Positions 25,600 through 34,213 of a stretch of DNA of 64,000 nt are shown here, one piece after another. This DNA comes from Lactobacillus intestinalis (GTDB taxonomy: Bacteria > Bacillota > Bacilli > Lactobacillales > Lactobacillaceae). Location of the stretch: positions 124,001 through 188,000 of the forward strand of contig NZ_CP072985.1 in NCBI RefSeq assembly GCF_024397795.1. Reading direction: 5' to 3'. The first letter of the stretch is position 1, and each line of letters begins with the position of its first letter. Both the position numbers and the translations under genes were made by a program. Below the pieces are notes generated by a model. That model was given only the letters and a program-made list of their open reading frames with translations, had not been told where the DNA came from and made no database searches.

Positions 25600-26730
25600 A
25601 TGAGTTCTAAACAAAATCATAAAATCATAAAAATTGCAATTGCTGCACTCGCTTTAGGAGTGGGTGCGCCTGTGGTTGCTAATCAAACAAGTAATCAAGT
25701 TTTCGCTGCAAGTGCACCTTATGATACAAATGAGATGCGTAGTTTTGTCAGAAACACTTTAGCTCAAAATAAGGTGCGAGGGACTGTAGTAGTAATTAAA
25801 GATGGACATGCTCAACAAATTAGTTATGGATATGGCTATTATGGACGCCGATTAGGCGCAGGTAATACTAAAGTAGTCTATCCTGTGTGTTCTCTTCAAA
25901 AGGTAATTACTGGGGCGATTATTACTCAACTTATTTCTGAGGGGAAATTTAATCAAGACACCAAGATTTCTCGTTGGTATCCAAATTTAAAGAATGCAGA
26001 TAAAATTACGGTTGGTAATTTGCTTACTCATACTTCAGGGCTGTTAGCTACAGGAACTGAAGTGAATCAAGGGATTAATTATTCTGAAGGGGATGCGATT
26101 AATTGGGTAATTAACCGGGTAAATCAACTTCGAGAAGGAAATCCTGGTAACTTTTATTACAATAATACTAACTATATTTTACTAGCTGGTATTATTCGTC
26201 AAGTAACTAATCAATCTTATGAAGCTAATGTTAAAAGCCGAATTATTAATAAATTAGGATTGAAGAGAACTTTCTTTTATCCTGATATCCCAAAAAGTAA
26301 AACCGATGCAATTTCTTATACTTGGAGAAATAAGAATTACCAAAATGCTCAATATGTGAAGCGTTCTCTTGCTTCTCAACTCCCGGGTGCGGGTAACTTG
26401 TTCTCTACACCAATGGATTATTACCGTATTCAGGTTGCTTTAACTGATGGTAGAATCCTAACGAAGGACCAGTTTAATTATTTAACCCATCTTCAATCAC
26501 GAGTAACTTCCTATTCCGGTGGGGTTTACCTGAAAAATAATGATAATTTGAAGATGGCCTATGGTAACTTATATGGGACTCATTTTGGAAATTGGTTCCA
26601 AATGACAACTGATAATCAAAATGGCTTGATTATGTTTTTAAATCAAACTCAAAATAATGAGGATCAGAATAAAGCTATTGGTTACCAAATTTTAAATCAT
26701 ATTAAAGCTAATACCTTTACAGAAAAATAA
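25600..26730 (+). CDS. Secreted class C beta-lactamase-like serine hydrolase 2
   Basis: 376 residues, closely similar to the preceding protein along its length. Signal peptide with cleavage near VFAAS (residue 37). S98-L-Q-K101 (SxxK), Y187-N-N189 (YxN) and THTSG (143-147) are present; a cysteine (C97) sits beside the active serine, unlike the glycine in paralogue 1. The lysine linker of paralogue 1 is absent. An own terminator before it and AAGG near the ATG suggest independent expression. Tandem duplication with linker change suggests different location in the wall. Confidence 0.85.
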   Translation: MSSKQNHKIIKIAIAALALGVGAPVVANQTSNQVFAASAPYDTNEMRSFVRNTLAQNKVRGTVVVIKDGHAQQISYGYGYYGRRLGAGNTKVVYPVCSLQKVITGAIITQLISEGKFNQDTKISRWYPNLKNADKITVGNLLTHTSGLLATGTEVNQGINYSEGDAINWVINRVNQLREGNPGNFYYNNTNYILLAGIIRQVTNQSYEANVKSRIINKLGLKRTFFYPDIPKSKTDAISYTWRNKNYQNAQYVKRSLASQLPGAGNLFSTPMDYYRIQVALTDGRILTKDQFNYLTHLQSRVTSYSGGVYLKNNDNLKMAYGNLYGTHFGNWFQMTTDNQNGLIMFLNQTQNNEDQNKAIGYQILNHIKANTFTEK

Positions 26731-26739
26731 AAATGATAG

Positions 26740-26775
26740 ACAAAAAAGGCGAGTGTAGAACTCGTCTTTTTGTAT
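26740..26775. terminator. Bidirectional terminator
   Basis: ACAAAAA..GGCGAGT pairs with ACTCGTCTTTTTGT between the serine hydrolase and the convergent nup operon. Confidence 0.85.
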
Positions 26776-26784
26776 AGGTGAAAT

Positions 26785-27741
26785 TTACTTAGCTTTAATA
26801 TAGTTAATACCATCAGCCGCAGGTGCGACAGACTTTCCTAAGAAAGCTACAAGAACAATAATGGTAATTACATATGGAGCGATTTGCATGTAAACAGCTG
26901 GAATTTTAGAAATGACCGGTAATTGATTGCCGATAATACTTAAACTTTGAGCAAAGCCAAAGAATAATGAAGAAAGCATGGCACCAATTGGATTCCATTT
27001 ACCAAAAATTACTGCAGCTAAAGCCATAAATCCTTGACCAACAATAGTTGAAACAGAAAAGTTGCCAGAGATGGCTTCAGCGAATACAGCGCCTCCAATT
27101 CCTCCTAAGAATCCGGAAATTAGTACGCCAGCATAGCGCATTTTATAAACATTTACACCCATGGTGTCTGCTGCCTGAGGATTTTCACCAGCTGAACGTA
27201 AGCGTAGCCCAAAGCGCGTTTTATAAAGGATAAAAGATAAAAGAATAGCTAAGACAATCGCAACGTATGCTGGGAGAGAGGTGTTTTTAAAAAATATGTT
27301 ACCAACAATAGGAATATTAGCCAATCCAGGGAAAGAAAAGTAACCAAAGTTGGCAGTAATATTTTCAGTTTGACCTTTTTCATAGATAGCTTTCACTAAA
27401 AATACAGCTAAAGGAGGAGCCATTAAATTCAATACAGTTCCACTGATAATATGATCGGCATGAAAATTAATAGTAGCCACAGCATGTAAAAGTGAGAATA
27501 CTAGGCCAACAATTCCCCCAACTAAAGCGCCCAGCCAAGGGGTTGCTTTTCCGAAAGTGGAAGCGAAAGTTAAATTAAATACGATTGCGCTAAAAGCTCC
27601 CATCGTCATGATACCTTCAAGCCCAATATTAACAATTCCTGAATTTTCGCTATAAACTCCACCCAAAGATGTAAAAATTAAAGGAGCTGAATAGACGAGA
27701 GTTGATGAAATAATTAAAGCTAAAATTGTAGTTAAATCCAT
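26785..27741 (-). CDS. nupQ: Nucleoside ABC transporter permease (BMP family), small subunit
   Basis: 318 residues, about nine membrane helices. PLIFTSLGGVYSENSGIVNIGLEGIMTMGAF is the family signature, and LRSAGENPQAADTMGVNVYKMRY is the cytoplasmic loop that docks the ATPase. Last gene of a four-gene importer operon; it shares one base with the upstream permease (start at the stop of NupP). Known members import purine and pyrimidine nucleosides. Confidence 0.92.
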   Translation of the reverse strand: MDLTTILALIISSTLVYSAPLIFTSLGGVYSENSGIVNIGLEGIMTMGAFSAIVFNLTFASTFGKATPWLGALVGGIVGLVFSLLHAVATINFHADHIISGTVLNLMAPPLAVFLVKAIYEKGQTENITANFGYFSFPGLANIPIVGNIFFKNTSLPAYVAIVLAILLSFILYKTRFGLRLRSAGENPQAADTMGVNVYKMRYAGVLISGFLGGIGGAVFAEAISGNFSVSTIVGQGFMALAAVIFGKWNPIGAMLSSLFFGFAQSLSIIGNQLPVISKIPAVYMQIAPYVITIIVLVAFLGKSVAPAADGINYIKAK

Positions 27742-28895
27742 TAATTTTCTACCTCACTTCTAGGAATCTTAATGTCAGGACCATCGACAGCATTGTTAGG
27801 ACCGATTTCTTCACCTTTTTTAAGAGGATGACTTTCAGAACTTTTCTTTACTTTAAATAAAAGTCCCACAACATAATTAATTGCGACAAAGAAGATAATA
27901 GCGGCAATTACAATTGAAACGATTTCGTAAGGAATTCCAGCAGCTGTTTGCATTCCAAGACCACCAATTTTTAAAATGGAGAAAAGGAGAGCTGCGATCA
28001 AAATTCCCCAGGCAGTTCCGCTTCCAAGTAAAGATACTGATAAACCATCCCAACCAATATCTACACTAGTGGTTTGAGTAAAGTAATTTTGATAAGTTCC
28101 CAGACCTTGAACAACACCGCCCATTCCGGCAAATGCACCAGATAACAGCATCGAAGTAATAATATTCTTCTTAGTGGACATTCCGGCATAACGACTTGCA
28201 AATGGATTAAGACCAACAGCTTTAATTTCAAATCCTAAAGTGGTTTTTTTCATTAAAAACCAGAAACTGACTAAAGCAATTAGGGCTAAGAAGATACCGC
28301 CATTAATTCTAGAACTTCCAAAAAGTTCACTGAGCCAATTAATATGTAGGCTTCCGTTTTCGGAAATAGTTTTAGTAGTATCGGTATCAATCCGAAAACT
28401 TTGGGGCATGATTTGTTGCATTAAATATTGGCATGAGTAAAGCACAATATAGTTAAGCATAATGGTAGTAATTACTTCATTAGTACCAAAATAAGCTCTT
28501 AAATATCCGGCAATTCCAGCAATAACCGCACCAGCAAATGCACCAGCAATAATTGCTAAAGGAAGAAGAATTATTTTTGGCAGGTGAGGATTTGCTAGCA
28601 CTATCCAGATAGAAGTCAGCCAGCCAGCTTGAGCTTGTCCCGGCAACCCAATGTTGAAGAAGCCAGCAGTTGAAGCAATTGAAAAACCAATCGCAGTAAA
28701 AATTAGCGGAGTGGCTTCTCTAATCGTTTCACCAATTCCATTCATATTTCCCAAAGCACTTTCGAACATAGAGCTATAAGCTTGAATAGGATTATAACTC
28801 CAGATCATCATAATGATCGCACCGACCAAAAAACCGGCAATAACTGAAGTGATCGGTACTAAAATTTTTTTAGTTTTTTCACTTACACGAATCAT
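27741..28895 (-). CDS. nupP: Nucleoside ABC transporter permease (BMP family), large subunit
   Basis: 384 residues with about ten helices. TIREATPLIFTAIGFSIASTAGFFNIGLPGQ mirrors the signature of the partner permease, and VGLNPFASRYAGMSTKKNI is its ATPase coupling loop. A charged cytoplasmic tail (about 350-384) ends the protein. It starts 4 bases after the ATPase stop. It forms the membrane channel with NupQ. Confidence 0.92.
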   Translation of the reverse strand: MIRVSEKTKKILVPITSVIAGFLVGAIIMMIWSYNPIQAYSSMFESALGNMNGIGETIREATPLIFTAIGFSIASTAGFFNIGLPGQAQAGWLTSIWIVLANPHLPKIILLPLAIIAGAFAGAVIAGIAGYLRAYFGTNEVITTIMLNYIVLYSCQYLMQQIMPQSFRIDTDTTKTISENGSLHINWLSELFGSSRINGGIFLALIALVSFWFLMKKTTLGFEIKAVGLNPFASRYAGMSTKKNIITSMLLSGAFAGMGGVVQGLGTYQNYFTQTTSVDIGWDGLSVSLLGSGTAWGILIAALLFSILKIGGLGMQTAAGIPYEIVSIVIAAIIFFVAINYVVGLLFKVKKSSESHPLKKGEEIGPNNAVDGPDIKIPRSEVEN

Positions 28896-28898
28896 TTT

Positions 28899-30425
28899 TT
28901 ACGCCCTTTCTTTTTTAACCCCAGTCATGAGCAAGCCAAGTTCAGTTTCATTGGTGGTTTCAGGTTTAACTTTTCCAGCTAATTGTCCATCGTGTAAAAC
29001 TAAAATTCTGTCTGAGAGTTGCATAATTTCATCTAATTCATAAGAAACTAGGAGAATTGCTTTACCATTGTCACGTTCATGGAGAAGCTGTTTGTGAATA
29101 TATTCAATCGCACCAACGTCCAGTCCTCGTGTAGGCTGAAAAGCAATAATTAGATCACTGTTAAGATTTAACTCTCGAGCAATGATTACTTTTTGTTGAT
29201 TACCGCCCGAAAGTTCACCTGCTGCTAAATTTTCATTGGTGGTACGAATATCAAACTGTTTGATTAATTTTTTAGCATGTTGATGAATCTTATCAAAGTT
29301 AATAATTCCATGCTTAGAAAATGGAGAATGGTAGTAATTCTTTAGAACTAAATTTTCAGCGATAGGCAATTGAAGAATGAGGCCATATTTTTGACGATCG
29401 GCAGGAATACTAGATACACCGAGCTGCGTAATTGTGCGAGGTGATCGATTAGTCATGTCCTTACTTTTGATTTTTACTTGACCACTTTCTACATGGCGCA
29501 AACCAGTTAAAGCTTCAACTAGTTCGTCTTGACCATTCCCATCGATTCCTGCAATTCCTACAATTTCTCCACCATGAATATCAAAGGACAATCCTTTGAC
29601 GGCCAAATTCCCACGATTTTCTTTAACTTTTAGATCTTTAACTTGTAATATTTCAGGTCCAAGCTGAACAGGTTGTTTATGGAGAGTCATTTCAACATGG
29701 CGGCCCACCATTAATTCAGCTAGTTTTTCATCGCTGACATTCGCAACTTTAAAGTAGCCTACACTTTTTCCAGCGCGAATAACAATTACTCTGTCAGCAA
29801 CAGCTTTAATTTCTTCTAGCTTATGTGTAATTAAAATAATAGATTTTCCTTCTTTGGCGAGACCTTTAAGGATTTGAATAAATTCAGTGATTTCTTGAGG
29901 AGTTAAAACCGCAGTGGGCTCGTCAAAAATCAAAATATTAGCACCACGATAAAGGACTTTTAAGATTTCTACTTTTTGTTGCTGAGCAATAGTGATGTCT
30001 GAGATTTTGGCATCTGGATTAACCCTTAAACCATACTTTTTAGAAAGGGCAAGTACTTCTTCGCGTGCTTTTTTTAAATTAAGCAGGGGTCCATTGGTAG
30101 TTTCATGACCAAGGATAATATTTTCTAGGACTGTAAAAGAGTGGGCAAGCATAAAATGTTGGTGAACCATCCCAATTCCTAAATTCTTAGCGACAGTTGG
30201 ATTTTTGATGTTTACTTTTTTACCTCTAACTAAAATTTCTCCGCTTGTTGGTTCAAGAAGGCCAGATAAAATACTCATTAAGGTGGATTTTCCAGCACCA
30301 TTTTCTCCTAAAAGTGCTAGAATTTCACCTTTTTTAAGTTCAAGATTAATACCATTGTTAGCTTTAAAACCATTAAAGTCTTTAACAATATTGGCCATTT
30401 CGATGACATTTTGTTGTTCGTCCAT
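28899..30425 (-). CDS. nupO: Nucleoside ABC transporter, double ATPase subunit
   Basis: 508 residues, two ABC modules as in RbsA-type sugar and nucleoside importers. Module 1 has Walker A GENGAGKST (about 39-47), a Q-loop near GMVHQHFM and Walker B ILIFDEPTAVLTP. Module 2 has a degenerate Walker A (GIDGNGQDEL), signature LSGGNQQK and LIIAFQPTRGLDVG. Energises nucleoside import. A terminator-like hairpin lies between this gene and the binding-protein gene upstream, so expression of the transporter is probably lower than that of the binding protein. Confidence 0.92.
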   Translation of the reverse strand: MDEQQNVIEMANIVKDFNGFKANNGINLELKKGEILALLGENGAGKSTLMSILSGLLEPTSGEILVRGKKVNIKNPTVAKNLGIGMVHQHFMLAHSFTVLENIILGHETTNGPLLNLKKAREEVLALSKKYGLRVNPDAKISDITIAQQQKVEILKVLYRGANILIFDEPTAVLTPQEITEFIQILKGLAKEGKSIILITHKLEEIKAVADRVIVIRAGKSVGYFKVANVSDEKLAELMVGRHVEMTLHKQPVQLGPEILQVKDLKVKENRGNLAVKGLSFDIHGGEIVGIAGIDGNGQDELVEALTGLRHVESGQVKIKSKDMTNRSPRTITQLGVSSIPADRQKYGLILQLPIAENLVLKNYYHSPFSKHGIINFDKIHQHAKKLIKQFDIRTTNENLAAGELSGGNQQKVIIARELNLNSDLIIAFQPTRGLDVGAIEYIHKQLLHERDNGKAILLVSYELDEIMQLSDRILVLHDGQLAGKVKPETTNETELGLLMTGVKKERA

Positions 30426-30447
30426 AATTTAGCCTTTCTATGTTTAT

Positions 30448-30481
30448 AAAAAAACTCTCCGACTCAAAGCGAAGAGTTTTT
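30448..30481 (-). terminator. Terminator inside the nup operon
   Basis: On the minus strand AAAAACTCT pairs with AGAGTTTTT followed by seven T. It lies between the binding-protein stop and the ATPase start, so partial termination would give more binding protein than transporter. Confidence 0.8.
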
Positions 30482-30495
30482 CTCGTTAAAATTAC

Positions 30496-31581
30496 TTACT
30501 TTGAAGGTGAGGTAGCAACCTTGATCTTGCCATTAATAATTTGAGTACGAGCTTTTTGAATTGCTGTCCAAGCTTTAGCATCTAGGTTACCTTTGGTGAT
30601 TGAAACACCGTTTCCTTTTAAGCTGTAAACTAAATGCTTACCACCTGGGAATTTACCCTTGTAAGCATCATTAGCAATACTCTTAGTAGCAACGTTTAAG
30701 CCCTTTAATACAGAGGTTAAAGTGAAGTTGGATTTTTGACCACCTTTAGCAGTATAGTTACCGAGATTTGATTGATCTACATCAACTCCAATTACCCAAA
30801 CCTTATCTTTTACAGGACGAGTTTGGTTATAGTCCTTAGCTTCTTGGAAGACACCGTTTCCAGCATTACCAGCTGCTTGATAAATTACGTCAGCCTTATC
30901 AGCGTACATCGATTGAGCAATTGATTTTGCTTTATCAGTTGAAGTGAAATTACCGATGTATTGGGTTTGAACTGTGATCTTTTTGTGGAGAGCTTTAGCG
31001 CCCGCAGCCACACCTTGCTTAAATCCAGCTTCAAATAAATCGATAATTTGAGATTTGGCACCTCCAATAAACCCTACTTTATTTGTTTTTGTAGTGTAGG
31101 CTGCAGCTAATCCACCAAGATAGGAAGCTTGATTACTTTCAAAAGTTGCGGATGCCACATTCTTTTGACCATTTACAACACTATCGATAATTACAAAGTT
31201 TTTCTTAGGGTTCTTTTTAGCTGCTGCTTTAACAGGATCAGCCAGCATATATCCCACCCCAAAAATGGTTTGATAACCAGCACTCGCAGCTTGATTAAAG
31301 TTAGGAGTATAATCAGCAGCACCACTGGATTGGAAGTATTGATAACCACCTTTTCCTTGCTTGAGATCGTGTTCTTTGCCATAAGCTTTAAAACCTTCCC
31401 AAGCAGCTTGATTGAATGAATGGTCATCAACACCGTTAGAGTCGGTAATTAAGGCAATGCTATGTTTACTACTTTTACTACCGCCAGTATCTTGTTTTTT
31501 ACCTGAACAAGCTGAAAGAGCAATTCCAACAGATGCCAAGATTGCACCGAATGATAAAATCTTTTTGAACTTTGTGTTCAT
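30496..31581 (-). CDS. nupN: BMP family nucleoside-binding lipoprotein
   Basis: 361 residues from the ATG at 31581, chosen because GGAGG lies just upstream and it gives a clean lipoprotein signal (MNTKFKKILSFGAILASVGIALSACSG, lipobox LSAC). BMP/PnrA features: IALITDSNGVDDHSFNQAAWEGFKAY, GVGYMLADPVK, KVGFIGGAKSQIIDLFEAGFKQG and VIGVDVDQS, which frame the purine-nucleoside pocket. It delivers nucleosides to the NupOPQ complex. The extended frame to 31650 is not supported. Confidence 0.92.
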   Translation of the reverse strand: MNTKFKKILSFGAILASVGIALSACSGKKQDTGGSKSSKHSIALITDSNGVDDHSFNQAAWEGFKAYGKEHDLKQGKGGYQYFQSSGAADYTPNFNQAASAGYQTIFGVGYMLADPVKAAAKKNPKKNFVIIDSVVNGQKNVASATFESNQASYLGGLAAAYTTKTNKVGFIGGAKSQIIDLFEAGFKQGVAAGAKALHKKITVQTQYIGNFTSTDKAKSIAQSMYADKADVIYQAAGNAGNGVFQEAKDYNQTRPVKDKVWVIGVDVDQSNLGNYTAKGGQKSNFTLTSVLKGLNVATKSIANDAYKGKFPGGKHLVYSLKGNGVSITKGNLDAKAWTAIQKARTQIINGKIKVATSPSK

Positions 31582-31597
31582 CGTTTTTCCTCCATCA

Positions 31598-31650
31598 AAT
31601 AATACGAACGATTTGTGTATTATAATATCAATATGTACGTATTTAGTCAA
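31598..31650 (-). promoter_or_regulatory. nup operon promoter with possible PurR-type box
   Basis: Minus strand TTGACT (31650-31645), 17-base spacer, TATTAT (31627-31622): a near-consensus promoter. AATACGAACGATT at 31601-31613 resembles the CGAA core of Gram-positive PurR boxes and overlaps the transcript start region. PurR control of nucleoside uptake would make sense but only one convincing box was seen. Confidence 0.5.
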
Positions 31651-31746
31651 ATAAAAATATTATATTTAGCTAATATTTGCAAAAATAACAGCAAAAAGCA
31701 TACTATTTAGTTAGAACAAAAGACGAATGTTCACTATTTTGAATAC

Positions 31747-31779
31747 AAAAAAACACGACCTTCATGATGAAAGTCGTGT
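31747..31779 (-). terminator. Rho-independent terminator of hup
   Basis: ACACGAC / GTCGTGT with an inner TTTCAT-like pairing, followed on the minus strand by seven T. It lies 20 bases beyond the HU stop. Confidence 0.88.
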
Positions 31780-31799
31780 GAACTATTCTGTAATAAAAA

Positions 31800-32081
31800 T
31801 TACTTAACAGCTTCCTTTAAGCCCTTACCTGGCTTAAAGGCAGGAATCTTAGTTGCAGGAATATCAATTTCTGCACCAGTTTGTGGGTTACGGCCCTTAC
31901 GAGCAGCACGGTTTCTAACTTCAAAAGAACCGAAGCCAATAAGTTGAACCTTTTCGCCCTTTGCAAGTGCGTTTTGGATAGCTGAAAATACAGCATCAAT
32001 AGCTTGGTCAGATTGAGTCTTATTCAAATCTGTAGAATCAGCTACTTCTTTAATCAATTCAGCTTTGTTAATAGTTGCCAT
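31800..32081 (-). CDS. hup: DNA-binding protein HU
   Basis: 93 residues, full-length [16 protein letters not shown] start, [38 protein letters not shown] arm region with the DNA-intercalating proline in RNPQTG, and C-terminal KGLKEAVK. A nucleoid protein that bends DNA as a dimer. Monocistronic, with AGAGGT upstream and a hairpin in the leader. In this window no IHF gene is seen, so HU could serve in CRISPR leader bending if cas genes exist elsewhere (inference). Confidence 0.97.
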   Translation of the reverse strand: MATINKAELIKEVADSTDLNKTQSDQAIDAVFSAIQNALAKGEKVQLIGFGSFEVRNRAARKGRNPQTGAEIDIPATKIPAFKPGKGLKEAVK

Positions 32082-32111
32082 TTAAAATACCTCTTTCTGA
32101 TTGACAATTTT

Positions 32112-32133
32112 GGAAAAACAATTACGTTTTTCC
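32112..32133 (-). promoter_or_regulatory. Hairpin in the hup 5' leader
   Basis: GGAAAAAC pairs perfectly with GTTTTTCC around a six-base loop, about 30 bases ahead of the hup start codon and outside the ribosome site. Possibly an mRNA stability or control element. Confidence 0.4.
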
Positions 32134-32210
32134 ATAGCTACACTATTCTAACACAGTTGAGCGCTACGTAGAATAAGGTTGAGCCAAAAAAGTAATAAAT
32201 AATACGGATT

Positions 32211-32243
32211 ATTAAAAAACTCCCCTTTTTTAAAGGGGAGTTT
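32211..32243 (-). terminator. Rho-independent terminator of the double RHH gene
   Basis: AAACTCCCCTTT pairs with AAAGGGGAGTTT, followed on the minus strand by six T. It starts two bases past the stop codon. Confidence 0.92.
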
Positions 32244-32245
32244 GA

Positions 32246-32656
32246 TCAATATACGGGATCTGGAGTTGATATTATGAATTGATATGGCATTTCGCCAGAT
32301 AAAACAAATTTTTCATATAGCATTCTAATTGCTCGTGACATTGTCAAATGACAAGTTTGCAAAACTTGTTTGGCAGCAATATATGCGGAATTATTAACAG
32401 ATTTTTGAATTTTTTTCTTTTTGTCATATTCACATACATTTTCTTCAAGAGCATTCAATGTTGCAATCTTTTGTGCGGTTTCTTCTTCTTTTCGTGTCAT
32501 CTTCTTAAAGGGTAAGAAACGATTGTTTGCCAGAAAATGTACGAATCCATTAATAAAAGTTCCTTGGCTTAGTCCAATTTTAGCTAAACGCTTTTTTACA
32601 GCAAAAACTAAATCTGAATTGAGTGTTACATTAATTATTCTTGTGATAATTTGCAT
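32246..32656 (-). CDS. Tandem RelB/DinJ-type ribbon-helix-helix protein, no toxin partner
   Basis: 136 residues from the ATG at 32656, which AAAGGATA selects; the TTG at 32674 is the less likely alternative. Residues about 6-50 (NVTLNSDLVFAVKKRLAKIGLSQGTFINGFVHFLANNRFLPF) follow the RelB/DinJ pattern, a beta strand, two helices and a final PF. A second, weaker copy lies at about 85-126 (AAKQVLQTCHLTMSRAIRMLYEKFVLSGEMPYQF). So one chain holds two RHH halves. No RelE/YafQ-like toxin is adjacent. It is likely a transcription factor that reads the palindrome at 32739; it may also be a decayed antitoxin. Confidence 0.6.
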   Translation of the reverse strand: MQIITRIINVTLNSDLVFAVKKRLAKIGLSQGTFINGFVHFLANNRFLPFKKMTRKEEETAQKIATLNALEENVCEYDKKKKIQKSVNNSAYIAAKQVLQTCHLTMSRAIRMLYEKFVLSGEMPYQFIISTPDPVY

Positions 32657-32725
32657 CAAAATATATCCTTTCAAAGGTTGTTACTTACTATTTTGTCATA
32701 TACAAATCTAAAAATAAAGAACGTA

Positions 32726-32754
32726 ATCATACTTTAATATTCTGATAACAGAAT
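32726..32754 (-). promoter_or_regulatory. Promoter with 16-base palindromic operator-like site
   Basis: ATTCTGATAACAGAAT (32739-32754) is a perfect inverted repeat with a four-base centre. On the minus strand it lies just upstream of TATGAT (32731-32726), covering the -35 region of the double RHH gene. RHH proteins bind such palindromes, so autoregulation is plausible. Confidence 0.45.
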
Positions 32755-32836
32755 TAACATATTTTTGTGAAAGTCTAGAGCTTTAGGTGTTTTAAGGTTA
32801 GAAAAAGTTTGAAATTTTCACTTAATTTTATAGATA

Positions 32837-33451
32837 TTATTTATCTTTTTCGCTGATTTGCTTGGCCATTTTATTCATTTTCTTTTGTGTGATAACCTGT
32901 TTGCGCTTTTCTTTAATTTGGACGGCTTCTTGGATACGAGGATCTTTTCTTATAATACTTATTCTATATCCTAAGGTAGAAGCAACTGTCAATACCCACA
33001 CAAACCATTCTGAATGCCAGAAAATGAAGAAGACACTAGAAGCATCCTTTAATAAATCAATTACCAAATCAGAAGATAGGTCTTCAACATCAAGATGCTT
33101 GCCAAAATAAATTTGCATCCCAATATTAAGAGCAAAGATAAAGATCCAACCCACTAAATAAGTCCAATTGCGTCTGATTTTGATAATAGGGCGCCCATAT
33201 TTATCGCTCTTTCCGTCATCTTTAATATTTACCCCGCGCGCTTGAAGCCAACCAATAAAGAGGCCAAGTGCGAATAAAAGCAGCGTTAATAAAATATCTT
33301 GCCAATTCATGTGGGTATTGATGGAAACAATCATCATAATGAAAGAATAGATTGGCAAAATTACCATTTCTTTACGAGTAATCTTTTCGTATTCAAACGT
33401 TCCTTTAATAAAGGGACGTAAAAGTAGGATTAGTAAAATTATTAGCTACAT
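32837..33451 (-). pseudogene. CcdC-like membrane protein with stop at codon 2
   Basis: The natural start appears to be ATG at 33451 with GGAGG (33461-33457) five bases away, but codon 2 is TAG. The same frame then runs on without a stop: LIILLILLRPFIKGTFEYEKITRKE, then the 176-residue frame from ATG 33367 (MVILPIYSFIMM...). About four membrane helices and a charged tail (KEKRKQVITQKKMNKMAKQISEKDK). Either translation restarts at 33367, which has only a weak ribosome site, or the gene is dead. The family resembles CcdC-like small membrane proteins; function unknown. Confidence 0.65.
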
Positions 33452-33555
33452 AATGTCCTCCAGAGCAAATGTAAAAGAGATCCATAAAACATTTCTTTTT
33501 TCTTATTATTCCATTTTCTCCATTATCTGGCAATTTAGCTTGTTATTAATTATAG

Positions 33556-34191
33556 CTACTTTAATTTTTCAGGCGCACCTACGAAGAGGTAATTAAGAAG
33601 CGCGATCGTCAAGAAGATGACGGCACTAATAATTACCCCAATCTAGCCAAAGTAACTTCAAGCATTAATTCCAATCAGGGTTCCTAAAGAACCACCTAAA
33701 AAATAGGAAAACATAAAAATTGAATTGTTCCGGCTGTTAGAATTCCGACTCAGTGATTGAATAATTGCTTGATTAGTAACTTGACTGAATTGAGTGCTCA
33801 AATCTAGAAGGATAATTCCAACCATCAATAAATAGATTCAATGAGTAAAAATACTAAATATGATATAGACGATTACTCCAAACCACCAACTAATAAGAAT
33901 GTTAGTCTTAGGAGAATAGCGATCGACCATTTTCCCAATAAAGGGAGCAGCAAAAATCGATACGATTCCTAGTAGTCCCATACTTCCAGCTACAGCGCTA
34001 TCATAATTGAAATATTTATCTAAAAGAAAAGCCAGCGTTGACCAAAACAGTTTGACAATTCCGAACATGCAGAAAGCGTTTAAAGCTGAACCGCGAAGAT
34101 AGCGATACTTTTTAAAGAGTTTAGGAAGGGATAGGAGGATCCGAACGTAATTATAGTCTTTATTTGGAAATTGAGTAGAGAAGTGCTATTT
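33556..34191 (-). pseudogene. MFS transporter remnant, C-terminal half, several nonsense codons
   Basis: One frame carries a clear MFS C-terminal half: ILLSLPKLFKKYRYLRGSALNAFCMFGIVKLFWSTLAFLL, GMLG-like GSMGLLGIVSIFAAPFIGKMVDRYSP, then TGA, IYLLMVGIILLDLSTQFSQVTNQAIIQSL...SIFMFSYFLGGSLGTLIGINA, TGA, SYFG, TAG, IGVIISAVIFL. All three stops fall where tryptophan is expected (TGG to TGA or TAG). The N-terminal six helices are missing. The LysR regulator beside it is also broken. Confidence 0.8.
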
Positions 34192-34213
34192 CAGCCAAAG
34201 GAGGTATGGCAGA

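Noticed and set aside
30885-31433. Minus-strand ORFs inside the nup binding-protein gene in other frames
   Set aside because: They overlap a strongly supported gene, lack ribosome sites and have no family features.
31598-31615. Confident PurR box pair at nup
   Set aside because: Only one acceptable half was found; kept as a low-confidence note in the promoter entry.
32246-32656. Type II toxin-antitoxin pair
   Set aside because: The RHH protein has no toxin-like neighbour on either side.
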